A stretch of DNA of 64,000 nt from JACCWP01 sp963785115 (GTDB lineage Bacteria; Actinomycetota; Actinomycetes; Propionibacteriales; Nocardioidaceae), in the NCBI GenBank assembly GCA_963785115.1, contig CAWATY010000007.1:124001-188000 (forward strand). Direction: 5' to 3'. Under the pieces are notes generated by a model that was not told the DNA's origin, did not search any database, and worked only from the letters and a program-made list of their open reading frames with translations. This document shows, piece after piece, positions 19,271-27,617 of this stretch. Made by a program: the position numbers and the translations under genes. Every line of letters starts with the position of its first letter. The stretch's first letter is position 1.

Positions 19271-21477
19271 CCCGAAGCCGCGTCGTCGCCACCCTCGCCA
19301 GCGCCCTGGCCGTGCTGGTGGCGGGCCTCGCGCCCACGCTGGCGCCCGCGGGCGCGGTGGGCTCCCTCGGCTCCGCCCCGGTGCTGCAGCGCGCCGACGG
19401 CGCGGCTCCCGGCGCACCCGGCCGGCCGGCCGTGTGGACCGACGGCGCCAAGACCGGCTTCGGCACGGCCCGGGGGGTGCACAGCAAGGTCTGGTACACC
19501 CTCGGCCGTGGCGGCACCGCCACCGAGATGTTCTACCCGCGGATCGACACCCCGAGCGTCCGCGAGTCGCAGCTGGTGGTCAGCGACGGCACCGGCTTCA
19601 CCGACCGCGAGGACCGCGACACCCGGCACCGGGTCGAGGTGCTCGACCACCGCGGACTCACCTACCGGGTCGTCAACACCGACAAGGACGGCGACTACCG
19701 GATCACCAAGACCTTCGTCACCGACCCGGACTTCTCGACGGTGCTGGTCGACGTGCGGTTCGTGTCGTTGAGCGGTGAGCCGTACGACGTCTACCTGCTG
19801 CACGACCCGGGGCTCGGCAACGACGGCGCCGACGACCGCGGGGGCACCCGCGACCACACGCTCGTCGCCCGCCAGGACGGGCTCGCCAGCACGCTGGCCA
19901 CCACGCCGGCGCTGACCCGGACGTCCAGCGGCTACCGGGGGCGCAGCGACGGATGGACCGACCTGGCCGACGACCACGCGATGGACTGGACCTACACGGC
20001 GCCCGCGCCGGGCAACGTCGTGCAGACCGGCCGGACCCGCCTCACCGGCCTGCCCGGGCACCGCCGGCTCACCATGGCGGTGGGCTTCGGCCCGACGGTG
20101 CGCGCCAGCCAGCGGGTCGCCGCGGAGTCGCTGGACGCCGGCTTCGGGCCGGTGGCGGGTGCGTACGCGAACGGCTGGCGCGACTACCTGGCGGGGCTTC
20201 GAGAGCCCCCGGACAGCGTCGACCGGTGGCGGCGCGAGTGGCGCGTGTCGGCCATGGTGCTCGCCGCGAGCGAGGACAAGACCTACCGCGGCGGGTTCGT
20301 CGCCGCGCCCTCCCGGCCGTGGGCGTGGGCGACCGAGCTGCGGGAGTTCTCCGTCTACCACGCCGTCTGGTCACGGGATCAGTACCAGATCGCGACCGGC
20401 CTGCTCGCCACCGGAGACCGGCGGGCAGCGGGTCGCGCGCTCGACTACCTGTGGGACGTGCAGCAGCGGCCGGACGGCTCGTTCCCGCAGAACAGCCGGC
20501 TCGACGGCGAGCCGGTCTTCACCAGCCTGCAGATGGACGAGGTGGCGTTCCCGATCGTGCTGGCCTGGCGGCTGGGCCGCACCGGCCGGGCCGACTGGCG
20601 ACACGTGCGCCTGTCCGCCGACTACCTGGTGCGGCACGGGCCCGAGTCGCCGCAGGAGCGCTGGGAGAACCTCGGCAGCTACTCCCCCGCGACCATCGCG
20701 GCCGAGATCGCCGGTCTGGTCTGCGCGGCCGACATCGCGCGGGACAACGGCCACCCGGTGCTCGCGAGCCGGTACGCACAGACGGCGGACCGGTTCCGCG
20801 CCCACGTCAACCGGCAGACCGCGACCCGCACCGGTCCCTACTCCGCCGACCCGTACTACCTGCGGGTGACGGTGCACGGCGACGGTGACGACGGCACCCT
20901 CATCCAGGTGCCCGACGGCGGGCCGCTGGTCGACGAGCGGCGCATCGTCGACCCGAGCTTCCTCGAGCTCGTGCGCCTCGGCGTGAAACGTGCCGACGAC
21001 CCGGTCGTCCAGAACACGCTGCGCGTCGTGGACCGCAAGCTGCGGTACGGCACGCCGTACGGGCCGTTCTGGCAGCGCTCGAGCTACGACGGCTACGGCG
21101 AGACCCGCACGGGCGCGCCCTGGGGGCCGACCGACGAGGGGTCGCGGACGACCCTCGGCCGCGGCTGGCCGCTGCTGACCGGCGAGCGCGGTGAGTACCG
21201 GCTCGCCCGGGGGCAGGGCGCGCAGCGGTTCCTCGATGCGATGGCGCTGGCGGCCGACCAGGCCACCGGGTTCATGTCCGAGCAGGTCTGGGACGACCGC
21301 CCGCCCGGCGGCAGCGCGCGACAGTTCCGACCGGGCGAGGGAACACTCTCGGCCCGCCCGCTGGCATGGACGCACGCCGAGTTCCTGCGGCTGGCCCGGT
21401 CCGTCGACGCGGGCTACCCGGTGGAGACGCCGCAGGTCGTCGCCTGCCGCTACGACACGGAGGTGTGCCGTTCCTAG
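19267..21477 (+). CDS. Secreted GH15 glucoamylase / glucodextranase-like enzyme
   Basis: A 736-residue exported protein. The signal peptide (about 1-30) is followed by a GH15-associated beta-sandwich domain (about 35-310; KVWYTLGRGGTATEMFYPRIDTP is typical) and an (alpha/alpha)6 barrel (about 325-720). Conserved catalytic-site regions are FSVYHAVWSRDQYQ, QERWENLGSYSPATIAAEI, which should carry the general acid glutamate, and PLAWTHAEFLRL, with the second catalytic glutamate. It should release glucose from alpha-glucans or dextrans. The start GTG 19267 overlaps the methyltransferase stop (GTGA), an unusual pairing. Confidence 0.9.
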   Translation: MTRSRVVATLASALAVLVAGLAPTLAPAGAVGSLGSAPVLQRADGAAPGAPGRPAVWTDGAKTGFGTARGVHSKVWYTLGRGGTATEMFYPRIDTPSVRESQLVVSDGTGFTDREDRDTRHRVEVLDHRGLTYRVVNTDKDGDYRITKTFVTDPDFSTVLVDVRFVSLSGEPYDVYLLHDPGLGNDGADDRGGTRDHTLVARQDGLASTLATTPALTRTSSGYRGRSDGWTDLADDHAMDWTYTAPAPGNVVQTGRTRLTGLPGHRRLTMAVGFGPTVRASQRVAAESLDAGFGPVAGAYANGWRDYLAGLREPPDSVDRWRREWRVSAMVLAASEDKTYRGGFVAAPSRPWAWATELREFSVYHAVWSRDQYQIATGLLATGDRRAAGRALDYLWDVQQRPDGSFPQNSRLDGEPVFTSLQMDEVAFPIVLAWRLGRTGRADWRHVRLSADYLVRHGPESPQERWENLGSYSPATIAAEIAGLVCAADIARDNGHPVLASRYAQTADRFRAHVNRQTATRTGPYSADPYYLRVTVHGDGDDGTLIQVPDGGPLVDERRIVDPSFLELVRLGVKRADDPVVQNTLRVVDRKLRYGTPYGPFWQRSSYDGYGETRTGAPWGPTDEGSRTTLGRGWPLLTGERGEYRLARGQGAQRFLDAMALAADQATGFMSEQVWDDRPPGGSARQFRPGEGTLSARPLAWTHAEFLRLARSVDAGYPVETPQVVACRYDTEVCRS

Positions 21478-21520
21478 CGCGGAGAACACGCCGGAGCCGC
21501 TGCCCGTCGACGACGTCGAC

Positions 21521-22640
21521 GTGCTGCGCCAGCGCACCAGCGCCAAGTGGCGGTCGCACCCGTCCGACGTGCTGCCGCTGCCGGTGGCCGAGATGGACTT
21601 CGACCTGGCACCGGCGGTGCAGGACGCACTGCGGGCCGCCGTGGAGGCATCGGACACCGGCTACGCCTACTGCGAGCCCGTGCTGGGCCCCGCGGTGGCC
21701 GGGTTCGCCGCCGAACGCTGGGGCTGGGACGTCGACCCCGAGGCGGTGCTGGCCTTCACCGACGTCGCGGTCGGCGCGGTCGAGCTGCTGCGGGCCGTCT
21801 GCGCGCCCGGTGACGCGGTGGTGCTGAGCCCGCCGGTCTACCACCCGTTCTTCTTGTGGATCGACGAGACGCGGACCCGCCCGGTCGAGGCACCGCTGCG
21901 ACAACGTCCGGACGGCGCCTGGCGGCTCGACCTGGACGCTCTCGAGGACGCCTTCCGGCAGCGGCCGGCGGCGTACCTGCTGTGCAACCCGCACAACCCG
22001 GTCGGGCGTGTGCACGACCCCGACGAGCTGGTCGCGGTGGCCGCGTTGGCGGCGCGGTACGACGTGACCGTGATCGCCGACGAGGTCCATGCCCCGCTGA
22101 CCCTTCGCGGCGCGCGCTTCACGCCCTTCCTGACCGTGCCCGGAGGTGCCGAGGTCGGCATCAGCCTGGTGTCGGCGAGCAAGGCGTTCAACCTGGCGGG
22201 ACTCAAGTGCGCCGCCGGCGTCACCGCCTCCGCGGCGATGCGGGAGGTGGCCGACGCGGTGCCCGACCACGTCCAGTGGCGGGTGGGCCAGCCGGGACTC
22301 CACGCCACCCTCGCGGCCTTCACCGACGGCGGTGCGTGGCTGGACCGGCTGCTGGCGACGCTCGACGAGCGGCGGACCCAGCTCGACGCGCTGATCGCCG
22401 ACCGGTTGCCGCAGGTTCACTGGTACCCGCCCGAGGCGACGTACCTGGCCTGGCTCGACTGCCGTGCGCTCGGAGCCGGCGACGAACCACACCAGCGGTT
22501 CCTGGACCGCGGCCGCGTGGCACTCGAGCCGGGGCCGCAGTTCGGGACCGGTGGCGAGCGGGTGGGTCCGGCTCAACTTCGCGACCAGCGAGCAGATCCT
22601 CGACGAGGCCGTCGACCGGATGGCGGCCGCGCTGCGCTAG
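21521..22640 (+). pseudogene. MalY/PatB-type C-S lyase (aminotransferase class I/II), frameshifted
   Basis: A PLP enzyme of the cystathionine beta-lyase (AecD/PatB/MalY) group: TSAKWRSHPSDVLPLPVAEMDF, NPHNPVGR, VIADEVHAPL and the PLP lysine in SASKAFNLAGLKCA. The frame holds until about 22555 (EPGPQFGTGG), then must move by one base to give the expected ending SGWVRLNFATSEQILDEAVD and the stop at 22638-22640. This fits one inserted base. No ATG or GTG lies in frame between the upstream gene and GTG 21521, so the N-terminus is about 8 residues shorter than in relatives. Either a sequence error or a recent mutation. Confidence 0.8.
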
Positions 22641-22643
22641 CCG

Positions 22644-22805
22644 CTAGGGCTGGGGCTTGGGCTCGCCGCCCTTGCGGCGGTTGCGGACCTTGGCGTACAG
22701 GTCCTTCGCCCGCTGCTGGTTCTCCGGCTTGGCCGCCTCGCGGCGCGCGACCTGCGCGGCCTTCGCCGCGGCGCCGGTCTTCAATGCCGACTTGAGGATT
22801 CCCAT
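22644..22805 (-). CDS. Small basic protein, 53 residues
   Basis: A short lysine/arginine/alanine-rich helical protein (MGILKSALKTGAAAKAAQVARREAAKPENQQRAKDLYAK...). It is too short for a family call. The ATG at 22803-22805 is the only sensible start; the upstream open frame is unrelated in composition. It is convergent with the C-S lyase gene, 3 bases apart. Function unknown. Confidence 0.6.
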   Translation of the reverse strand: MGILKSALKTGAAAKAAQVARREAAKPENQQRAKDLYAKVRNRRKGGEPKPQP

Positions 22806-22942
22806 CCGCCGATCCTTGCACCTGGCCGGTGCTCGCACGAATCGGGACGACGCCGGGAGAGCGGCTGCATCCGGGGTGGACCAGGGGTGGGCCAGGGTCG
22901 ATCCCGGTTCCGCCTGTCGCTCGCCCCGGACACGCTGGTGGC

Positions 22943-23233
22943 ATGACGACACAGACGGTAGAACCCGAGACGCAACCCCAGCCCGATTCCCAGTCCGATT
23001 CCCAGCCCGACACCCCGATCCGGGCCCTGCGCCGGTCCCGCCGGCGAGTCCTCGGCGGCGTGTGCGGCGGCCTGGCCGCCTACACCGGCGTCGACGTCGT
23101 GGTGCTGCGGCTGCTGCTCGTCGTCCTCACCCTGTTCGCCGGCGCGGGCGTTGCCGTCTACGCCGCCGCCTGGATCCTGGTCCCGCTCGAGGGATCGGAC
23201 CGGTCACTGGCCGAGCGCGTGCTGGGCCGCTGA
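22943..23233 (+). CDS. PspC-domain membrane protein
   Basis: A 96-residue protein: a Gln/Asp/Pro-rich N-terminus with a short repeat (QSDSQPD, from an 11-base DNA repeat), then the PspC domain, RRVLGGVCGGLAAYTGVDVVVLRLL and a second hydrophobic segment VYAAAWILVPLE. PspC proteins sit in the cytoplasmic membrane and, in some bacteria, take part in envelope-stress signalling; here no other psp genes are nearby. The start is ATG 22943. Confidence 0.85.
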   Translation: MTTQTVEPETQPQPDSQSDSQPDTPIRALRRSRRRVLGGVCGGLAAYTGVDVVVLRLLLVVLTLFAGAGVAVYAAAWILVPLEGSDRSLAERVLGR

Positions 23234-23313
23234 TCCGAAACGCACCCGGCGGAGCGCCCGCGGTTGGCAGAATCCGCCGTGGCCGCACCGGGCGGCCGGC
23301 GAGGAGGCACGCC

Positions 23314-24235
23314 ATGGCAGTCGAGGCCGGGTGGCTGACGGACCCGTCGGGCGGGCACGAGCTCCGCTACTGGGACGGCACGCGGTGGACCGACAACGTC
23401 GCCGACGCCGGCACGACCGGCTCTCGACCCGCTCACCGCGGAGCACCCTCCGCCGGTGCCCGCTCCGCCGGTGCCTCCTCCGCCCGCTCCCGCGGCGCCC
23501 GCCGCCCCCGCCGCCGGCGGGTGGAAGGACAAGCTGAAGCAGGCCGCCGACTCCGCGTCGGCGCAGATCACCCAGGCCGCGGGACAGGCCAAGCAGGCGG
23601 TCGCGGAGCAGGGCGCGAAGCGGACCGCCGCCTGGGCGGAGGACCCGGCAACGGTCTGGTACGGCGAGAGCAAGGACGCCGCCGGCAAGGCGACCGGCAT
23701 GGCCAAGGCGCGCTACCGGATCACCCACGACCGCATCCAGATCGAGTCCGGGGTGCTGGGTACGCGCTCGGAGTCGGTGCCGTTGTGGTCGGTCAAGGAC
23801 ATGGACGTGCGGCAGGCGGTGTGGCAGCGCGGCAAGGACATCGGCGACGTGGTGCTCACCCTCGAGGACGCCGCGTACGGCGCCCAGGCCGCGGGGATGT
23901 TCACCGCGACCGGGGCGTCAGGTGACGCGGGCGTGGGCACGACCGGCGGGCAGGTGCTGCTCGACAACATCGAGAACCCGCACGGCGTCGTGGACATCTT
24001 GATGCCGCTGGTCAGCGAGGCCCGGCAGAAGAAGACGATCGAGCGGCAGTCGACCTACATGCACGTCAACCCCGGGATGGCGGCGGCCGGCATGGCGACG
24101 GGCGCGCCCGCCGCGCCGGCGGCACCGCCGGTCGACCTGGCCGACCAGCTCCGCAAGCTCGCCGACCTGCGCGACGCCGGGGTGCTCACGCCGGAGGAGT
24201 TCGACCAGCAGAAGGCCAGGCTGCTGGCGGGCTGA
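23314..24235 (+). pseudogene. DUF2510 / PH-like / SHOCT domain protein, frameshifted
   Basis: The start ATG 23314 follows a GAGGAGG ribosome site. The first frame codes a DUF2510 domain (AGWLTDPSGGHELRYWDGTRWTDNV). At about 23430 the reading must move by one base (one extra G fits) to continue ALDPLTAEHPPPVPAPP, a proline-rich linker, then a domain with YRITHDRIQIESGVLGTRSESVPLWSV that resembles a bacterial PH-like domain, and finally a SHOCT motif (LADQLRKLADLRDAGVLTPEEFDQQKARLL). SHOCT motifs are thought to aid oligomerisation or membrane association. With the frame restored the protein would be about 306 residues. Confidence 0.8.
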
Positions 24236-24277
24236 CCGGCCGCGACCGGCACGGCCGCCCGCCAGCGCCCCGGCGCC

Positions 24278-24391
24278 TCAGCCCTTGTCGTCCTCCCGGG
24301 TGGGTACCCGGATGGCCGGCGGGGCGGGGGCCGCCTTGGCCTTCTTCTTCTTCGGCTTGCGCGGCTCGCGCCGCTGCTTGTCCTTGGACAT
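24278..24391 (-). CDS. Very small lysine-rich protein, 37 residues
   Basis: MSKDKQRREPRKPKKKKA followed by an Ala/Pro stretch and an acidic end (TREDDKG). A GAGGAGG ribosome site 6 bases before ATG 24389-24391 supports translation. Composition suggests a nucleic-acid- or ribosome-associated small protein, but nothing more can be said. The 91 bases between it and the next gene show nothing else. Confidence 0.55.
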   Translation of the reverse strand: MSKDKQRREPRKPKKKKAKAAPAPPAIRVPTREDDKG

Positions 24392-24482
24392 GGGGGCCTC
24401 CTCGGGTTGCATCACACCGTGCGGCCGTACGGGTCGACGGTATCCCCGACCGCCGTCGAGGCCCAGCAGATAAGCACCCACA

Positions 24483-25715
24483 TCACCGCCGCCGGGCGGC
24501 CCGACTGCTCAGCACGACCAGCCCCGCGACCGTGCACCCCAGCGCGGACGCGACCAGCACGACAGCGGGCTCGGTCAGGTCCAGCGCGCCGGCGCCCAGG
24601 GCGGCGCCCAGCGGCGAGGCGGTCTGCAGCAGCGCACGTTGGGTGCCGAACAGCCGGCCGTGCCGGGCGGGTGGAGTCCAGCGCTGCAGGGCCGTGGTCT
24701 CAACGGCGGAGTACGGCCCCCACACGGCGCCGGACACGAAGAAGACCACCGCGGCCTGCGCCAGATTGTCGGTCAGCACGAGCGGAAGCGTCACCACTCC
24801 CCACAGCGCCGCACCCAGGGCGTTGACCATGCCGGGTCGCTGGCGGGCCAGCCACGGCGCCAGCGACAGCGTGCCGATGGCCCCGACCCCGAAGACCGTC
24901 CACAGCAGGCTGTAGCCGTTCGCGCCGGCGCCCAGGTTGTCGCGGGCGAACGCCGGGAGCACCGGCTCGAACGGGCCGTACGTGAAGTAGTAGGCCACCG
25001 ACAGCGCGACCAGCGGCAGCACTCCCGGCACCCGCCAGGGTGAGCCGTCCGTGCCGCCATCCGTCCCGCCGTCCGTGCCGGCGTCGACGGCGGCGGCCGT
25101 AGCGCCGTCGGACGCCGCGGGGCGGACCGACCGCACCAGCAACGCGGCCACCACGAGCATCGCCGCTGGCACCAGGAAGGCCGCCCCGGTGCCCAGCAGC
25201 GTCAGCGCCGGACCGACCAGCGCCGCCGAGGCGAGTAGCGGCAGCTGGTCCCCGACCGCCAGCAGGGCGTTGGCTCGCGGCAGCTGATCGGGCCGGACCA
25301 AGCGTGGGGGAAGGGTCCGAGCCGCCGCGTACGAGACCGGGCTGGTGACCCCCGCGGCCGCGGCGAGGACGAGGACGGTGCCCAGCCCGAGCTCGCCGTC
25401 GAGCCCGGCCGCGACGAAGCCACCCATCACCCCCGCGCGTACCACCGCGTCGACACGCAGGGCCGACCGCGCGCCGTACCGGTCGACCGCTCGACCCCCG
25501 ACCACGCCGCCGACGACGCACGTCGCGCGGGTCGCGACCACCACCAGCGCCGTCTGCACGCCGGACCAGCCCTGGGGCTCCGCCAACCAGAGCAGCGTGA
25601 ACACGACGAAGCCGTCGGCGGTGGACCCCAGCAGCCAGACCGCGGCCACCGCCCACATCGCCGCCGGCAGCCGGTCCCGGGCGGGACGCGCGTCGGTCCG
25701 CGGCGACGCGCTCAC
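24483..25715 (-). CDS. MFS transporter
   Basis: A 410-residue carrier with about 12 membrane helices. The motif-A region is GGRAVDRYGARSALR near residue 75. The central loop is Thr/Asp/Gly-rich (TDGG repeated three times from 12-base repeats near 25052-25080). The start is GTG 25713-25715, which overlaps the stop of the MarR gene (GTGA), so regulator and pump form one operon read from the palindromic promoter at 26195-26211. Substrate unknown; a multidrug or toxic-metabolite exporter is the usual role of such pairs. Confidence 0.85.
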   Translation of the reverse strand: MSASPRTDARPARDRLPAAMWAVAAVWLLGSTADGFVVFTLLWLAEPQGWSGVQTALVVVATRATCVVGGVVGGRAVDRYGARSALRVDAVVRAGVMGGFVAAGLDGELGLGTVLVLAAAAGVTSPVSYAAARTLPPRLVRPDQLPRANALLAVGDQLPLLASAALVGPALTLLGTGAAFLVPAAMLVVAALLVRSVRPAASDGATAAAVDAGTDGGTDGGTDGSPWRVPGVLPLVALSVAYYFTYGPFEPVLPAFARDNLGAGANGYSLLWTVFGVGAIGTLSLAPWLARQRPGMVNALGAALWGVVTLPLVLTDNLAQAAVVFFVSGAVWGPYSAVETTALQRWTPPARHGRLFGTQRALLQTASPLGAALGAGALDLTEPAVVLVASALGCTVAGLVVLSSRAARRR

Positions 25716-26200
25716 GCGGGGACGGACGCGTCCACCGGGCAGGTCCGCCCGCACCGCGCCCACTCACACGTGCGGCAGGTCCGGTCGGCCTGCGGGCGCT
25801 CACGCGGGGCCGACGTCAGGGCCCGACCGAGCAGGCCGAGCAGCTGCCGACGCTCGGCTCCGCTCAGGCCGCCGAGCACCGCCTGCATCGCCGCCTCCCG
25901 GCCGGCGTGCCAGCTGCGCAGCGCCTTGCTGCCCGACCGGGTGACCGTGAGGGCCCGCTCGCGTCCGGTCGTGGGATCCCGCCGCACCAGATCGAGCCGC
26001 TGCAGCCGGTCGACCAACCGGACGGTGCCCGACTGGGTCAGTCCGACCCGGTGCCGCAGCCACTCGACCGAGCAGCCCGGGTGGGTGTCGACCAGGGTGA
26101 GCGCCTCGACGTCACGCAGCCCCAGCCCCGGCGGCAGCGCGTCGCCGAGCTCGTCGTTGCTGGCCGCGGTGAACGCTGCCCACGCATTGCTCGAATGCAT
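25712..26200 (-). CDS. MarR-family regulator with C-terminal cysteine cluster
   Basis: A 162-residue winged-helix regulator. HTH core: CSVEWLRHRVGLTQSGTVRLVDRL; wing: RDPTTGRERALTVTRSG. After the normal MarR fold there is an extra tail, TCRTCEWARCGRTCPVD, with four cysteines in 14 residues, which could bind a metal ion or act as a thiol redox switch (inference). It should repress itself and the MFS gene that overlaps it. The start ATG 26198-26200 lies inside a perfect 17-bp palindrome. Confidence 0.9.
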   Translation of the reverse strand: MHSSNAWAAFTAASNDELGDALPPGLGLRDVEALTLVDTHPGCSVEWLRHRVGLTQSGTVRLVDRLQRLDLVRRDPTTGRERALTVTRSGSKALRSWHAGREAAMQAVLGGLSGAERRQLLGLLGRALTSAPRERPQADRTCRTCEWARCGRTCPVDASVPA

Positions 26201-26211
26201 GAGTCATGCAT
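26195..26211. promoter_or_regulatory. 17-bp palindrome overlapping the marR start codon
   Basis: ATGCATGAGTCATGCAT is perfectly symmetrical about the central G (8+1+8). It covers the first codon of the MarR gene and 11 bases upstream. A repressor bound here would block transcription or translation start directly, so autorepression by the MarR protein is the natural reading. The sequence stands out as AT-rich against its surroundings. Confidence 0.75.
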
Positions 26212-26253
26212 ATCGCAGTCACCAGGCTCGAGCAACCCGGTCGACCGGGGGGC

Positions 26254-27132
26254 TCAACCGAGGAACGGCAGCAGCGCGGCCGTCAGGGCCTCGGGCGCCT
26301 GTTCGGCCACGTGGTGACCGGACTCGATCGGGTACCCGCGCACGTCGGTGGCCCAGCCCCGCCACACCGCCAGCGGGTCGCCGTACAGCTCGGCGAGGTC
26401 GTCCCGCGACGACCACAGCATCAGCGTCGGGCACTGCACCTTGCGGCCGGCGTCGCGGTCGGCGGCGTCGTGCAGCCGGTCGTGGGTGAGCCCGGCCCGA
26501 TAGTCCTCGCACATCCCGAGCACGGTCGCCGGGTCACGGATCGCCGCGAGGAAGTCGGCGTGGTTCTCGGCGCCCAGGGCCGCGGGAGTGTTGGCCGTGG
26601 CCACCTCGTACCAGGTCTCCGGGTCGGCGTTGATCACCCGCTCGGCCGGCTTGTCCCGCTGCCCGAGGAAGAACCAGTGCCACCAGGCGGCGGCGAACCG
26701 CGCGTCGCAGCGCTCGAGCGACTCCAGGATCGGGATGCCGTCGAGCACGGCGAGCCGGGTGACCCGCTCGGGGTGGTCCATGGCCAGCCGGAAGGCCACG
26801 TCCGACCCGCGGTCGTGGCCCACTACCGCGAACGACTCGTGCCCGAGCGAGCGCATCAGCCCGACGACATCGGCGGCCATCGCCCGCTTGGAGTAGGCGG
26901 CGGGGTCGTCGGCCAGGTCGGGCTTGGCCGACTGGCCGTACCCGCGCAGGTCGGGGCACACGACGGAGTGCCGGGCGGCCAGCCGCGGTGCCACCTGGTA
27001 CCAGGTCGTGTGCGTGCGGGGGTGGCCGTGCAGCAGCGCGACGGGCGACCCCGCGCCGCCGTGCCGCACCCGCAACGACACGTCACCCACGGAGCGGTGC
27101 TCGAGCGTGAAGCCGTCGAAGAAGGGCGCCAT
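26254..27132 (-). CDS. Alpha/beta hydrolase, haloacetate-dehalogenase-like
   Basis: A 292-residue alpha/beta-hydrolase. The oxyanion region is LLHGHPRTHTTW, the nucleophile motif is VVGHDRGSDVAFRLA (Asp, as in dehalogenases), the cap carries WWHWFFLGQRDKPAE, and ESGHHVAEQAPE supplies the base histidine. The cap residues His-Trp and a later Tyr (CEDYRAG) match the halide pocket of fluoroacetate dehalogenases. The second carboxylate-binding arginine of those enzymes (DRGxR) is Asp here, so the substrate probably differs. The start is ATG 27130-27132 (MAPFFDGF). It might be an epoxide hydrolase-like or dehalogenase enzyme. Confidence 0.82.
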   Translation of the reverse strand: MAPFFDGFTLEHRSVGDVSLRVRHGGAGSPVALLHGHPRTHTTWYQVAPRLAARHSVVCPDLRGYGQSAKPDLADDPAAYSKRAMAADVVGLMRSLGHESFAVVGHDRGSDVAFRLAMDHPERVTRLAVLDGIPILESLERCDARFAAAWWHWFFLGQRDKPAERVINADPETWYEVATANTPAALGAENHADFLAAIRDPATVLGMCEDYRAGLTHDRLHDAADRDAGRKVQCPTLMLWSSRDDLAELYGDPLAVWRGWATDVRGYPIESGHHVAEQAPEALTAALLPFLG

Positions 27133-27164
27133 GGCCCGCACCGTACGTCCCGTACGGTGCGTGC

Positions 27165-27599
27165 GTGGGTGCGGGCGAGGGTGACGATTGGGCGGTCCGG
27201 CGGCGGCACGCCGCGGCCGCCCACGCCGATCGGGAGCAGAGCCGGCGGGCAGGCGAGACCGCGAAGGCTCGCGAGATCGTGGCCGGGTTCGTCGCCGAGG
27301 CGACGTCGCGCGGGCTGCGCACCGAGCGGTTACGGGTGCGCCCCTACAGCGGCCGCGGCAGCTACCGCACCGCGGTCGAGGGCTGGTACGTGCGCCGCGA
27401 CCACTCGCTGGGCGTCGGGGTCGACGGCGAGTTCTACGTGTTGAGCGTCCCGACCAGCCTCGGTGCCCGGCTGTCCGGCGCCCGGCTGGAGCCGTCCGAC
27501 CCGCCGCTGGTCGCCGGGCGGGGCGCCCGCGACGGCCAGTCGATGGACCTGGCAGCGCTGCTGCGCAAGCGTCTCGAGGCCGGGGACGCGTTCGAGTAG
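27165..27599 (+). CDS. Conserved hypothetical protein, 144 residues
   Basis: A soluble protein: the charged helical N-terminal half (ADREQSRRAGETAKAREIVAGFVAEA) is followed by RVRPYSGRGSYRTAVEGWYVRRDHSLGVGVDGEFYVL, a pattern recurring in actinobacterial hypothetical proteins, and DGQSMDLAALLRKRLEAGDAFE. No catalytic motif is seen. The start is GTG 27165, 32 bases from the divergent hydrolase start. Function unknown. Confidence 0.7.
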   Translation: MGAGEGDDWAVRRRHAAAAHADREQSRRAGETAKAREIVAGFVAEATSRGLRTERLRVRPYSGRGSYRTAVEGWYVRRDHSLGVGVDGEFYVLSVPTSLGARLSGARLEPSDPPLVAGRGARDGQSMDLAALLRKRLEAGDAFE

Positions 27600-27617
27600 G
27601 GAGCGCCAGGCCCTACC

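Noticed and set aside
21458..21520. An earlier start for the C-S lyase inside the glucoamylase end
   Set aside because: The frame has no ATG, GTG or TTG between the end of the glucoamylase and GTG 21521; the next upstream ATG is 330 bases inside the glucoamylase gene.
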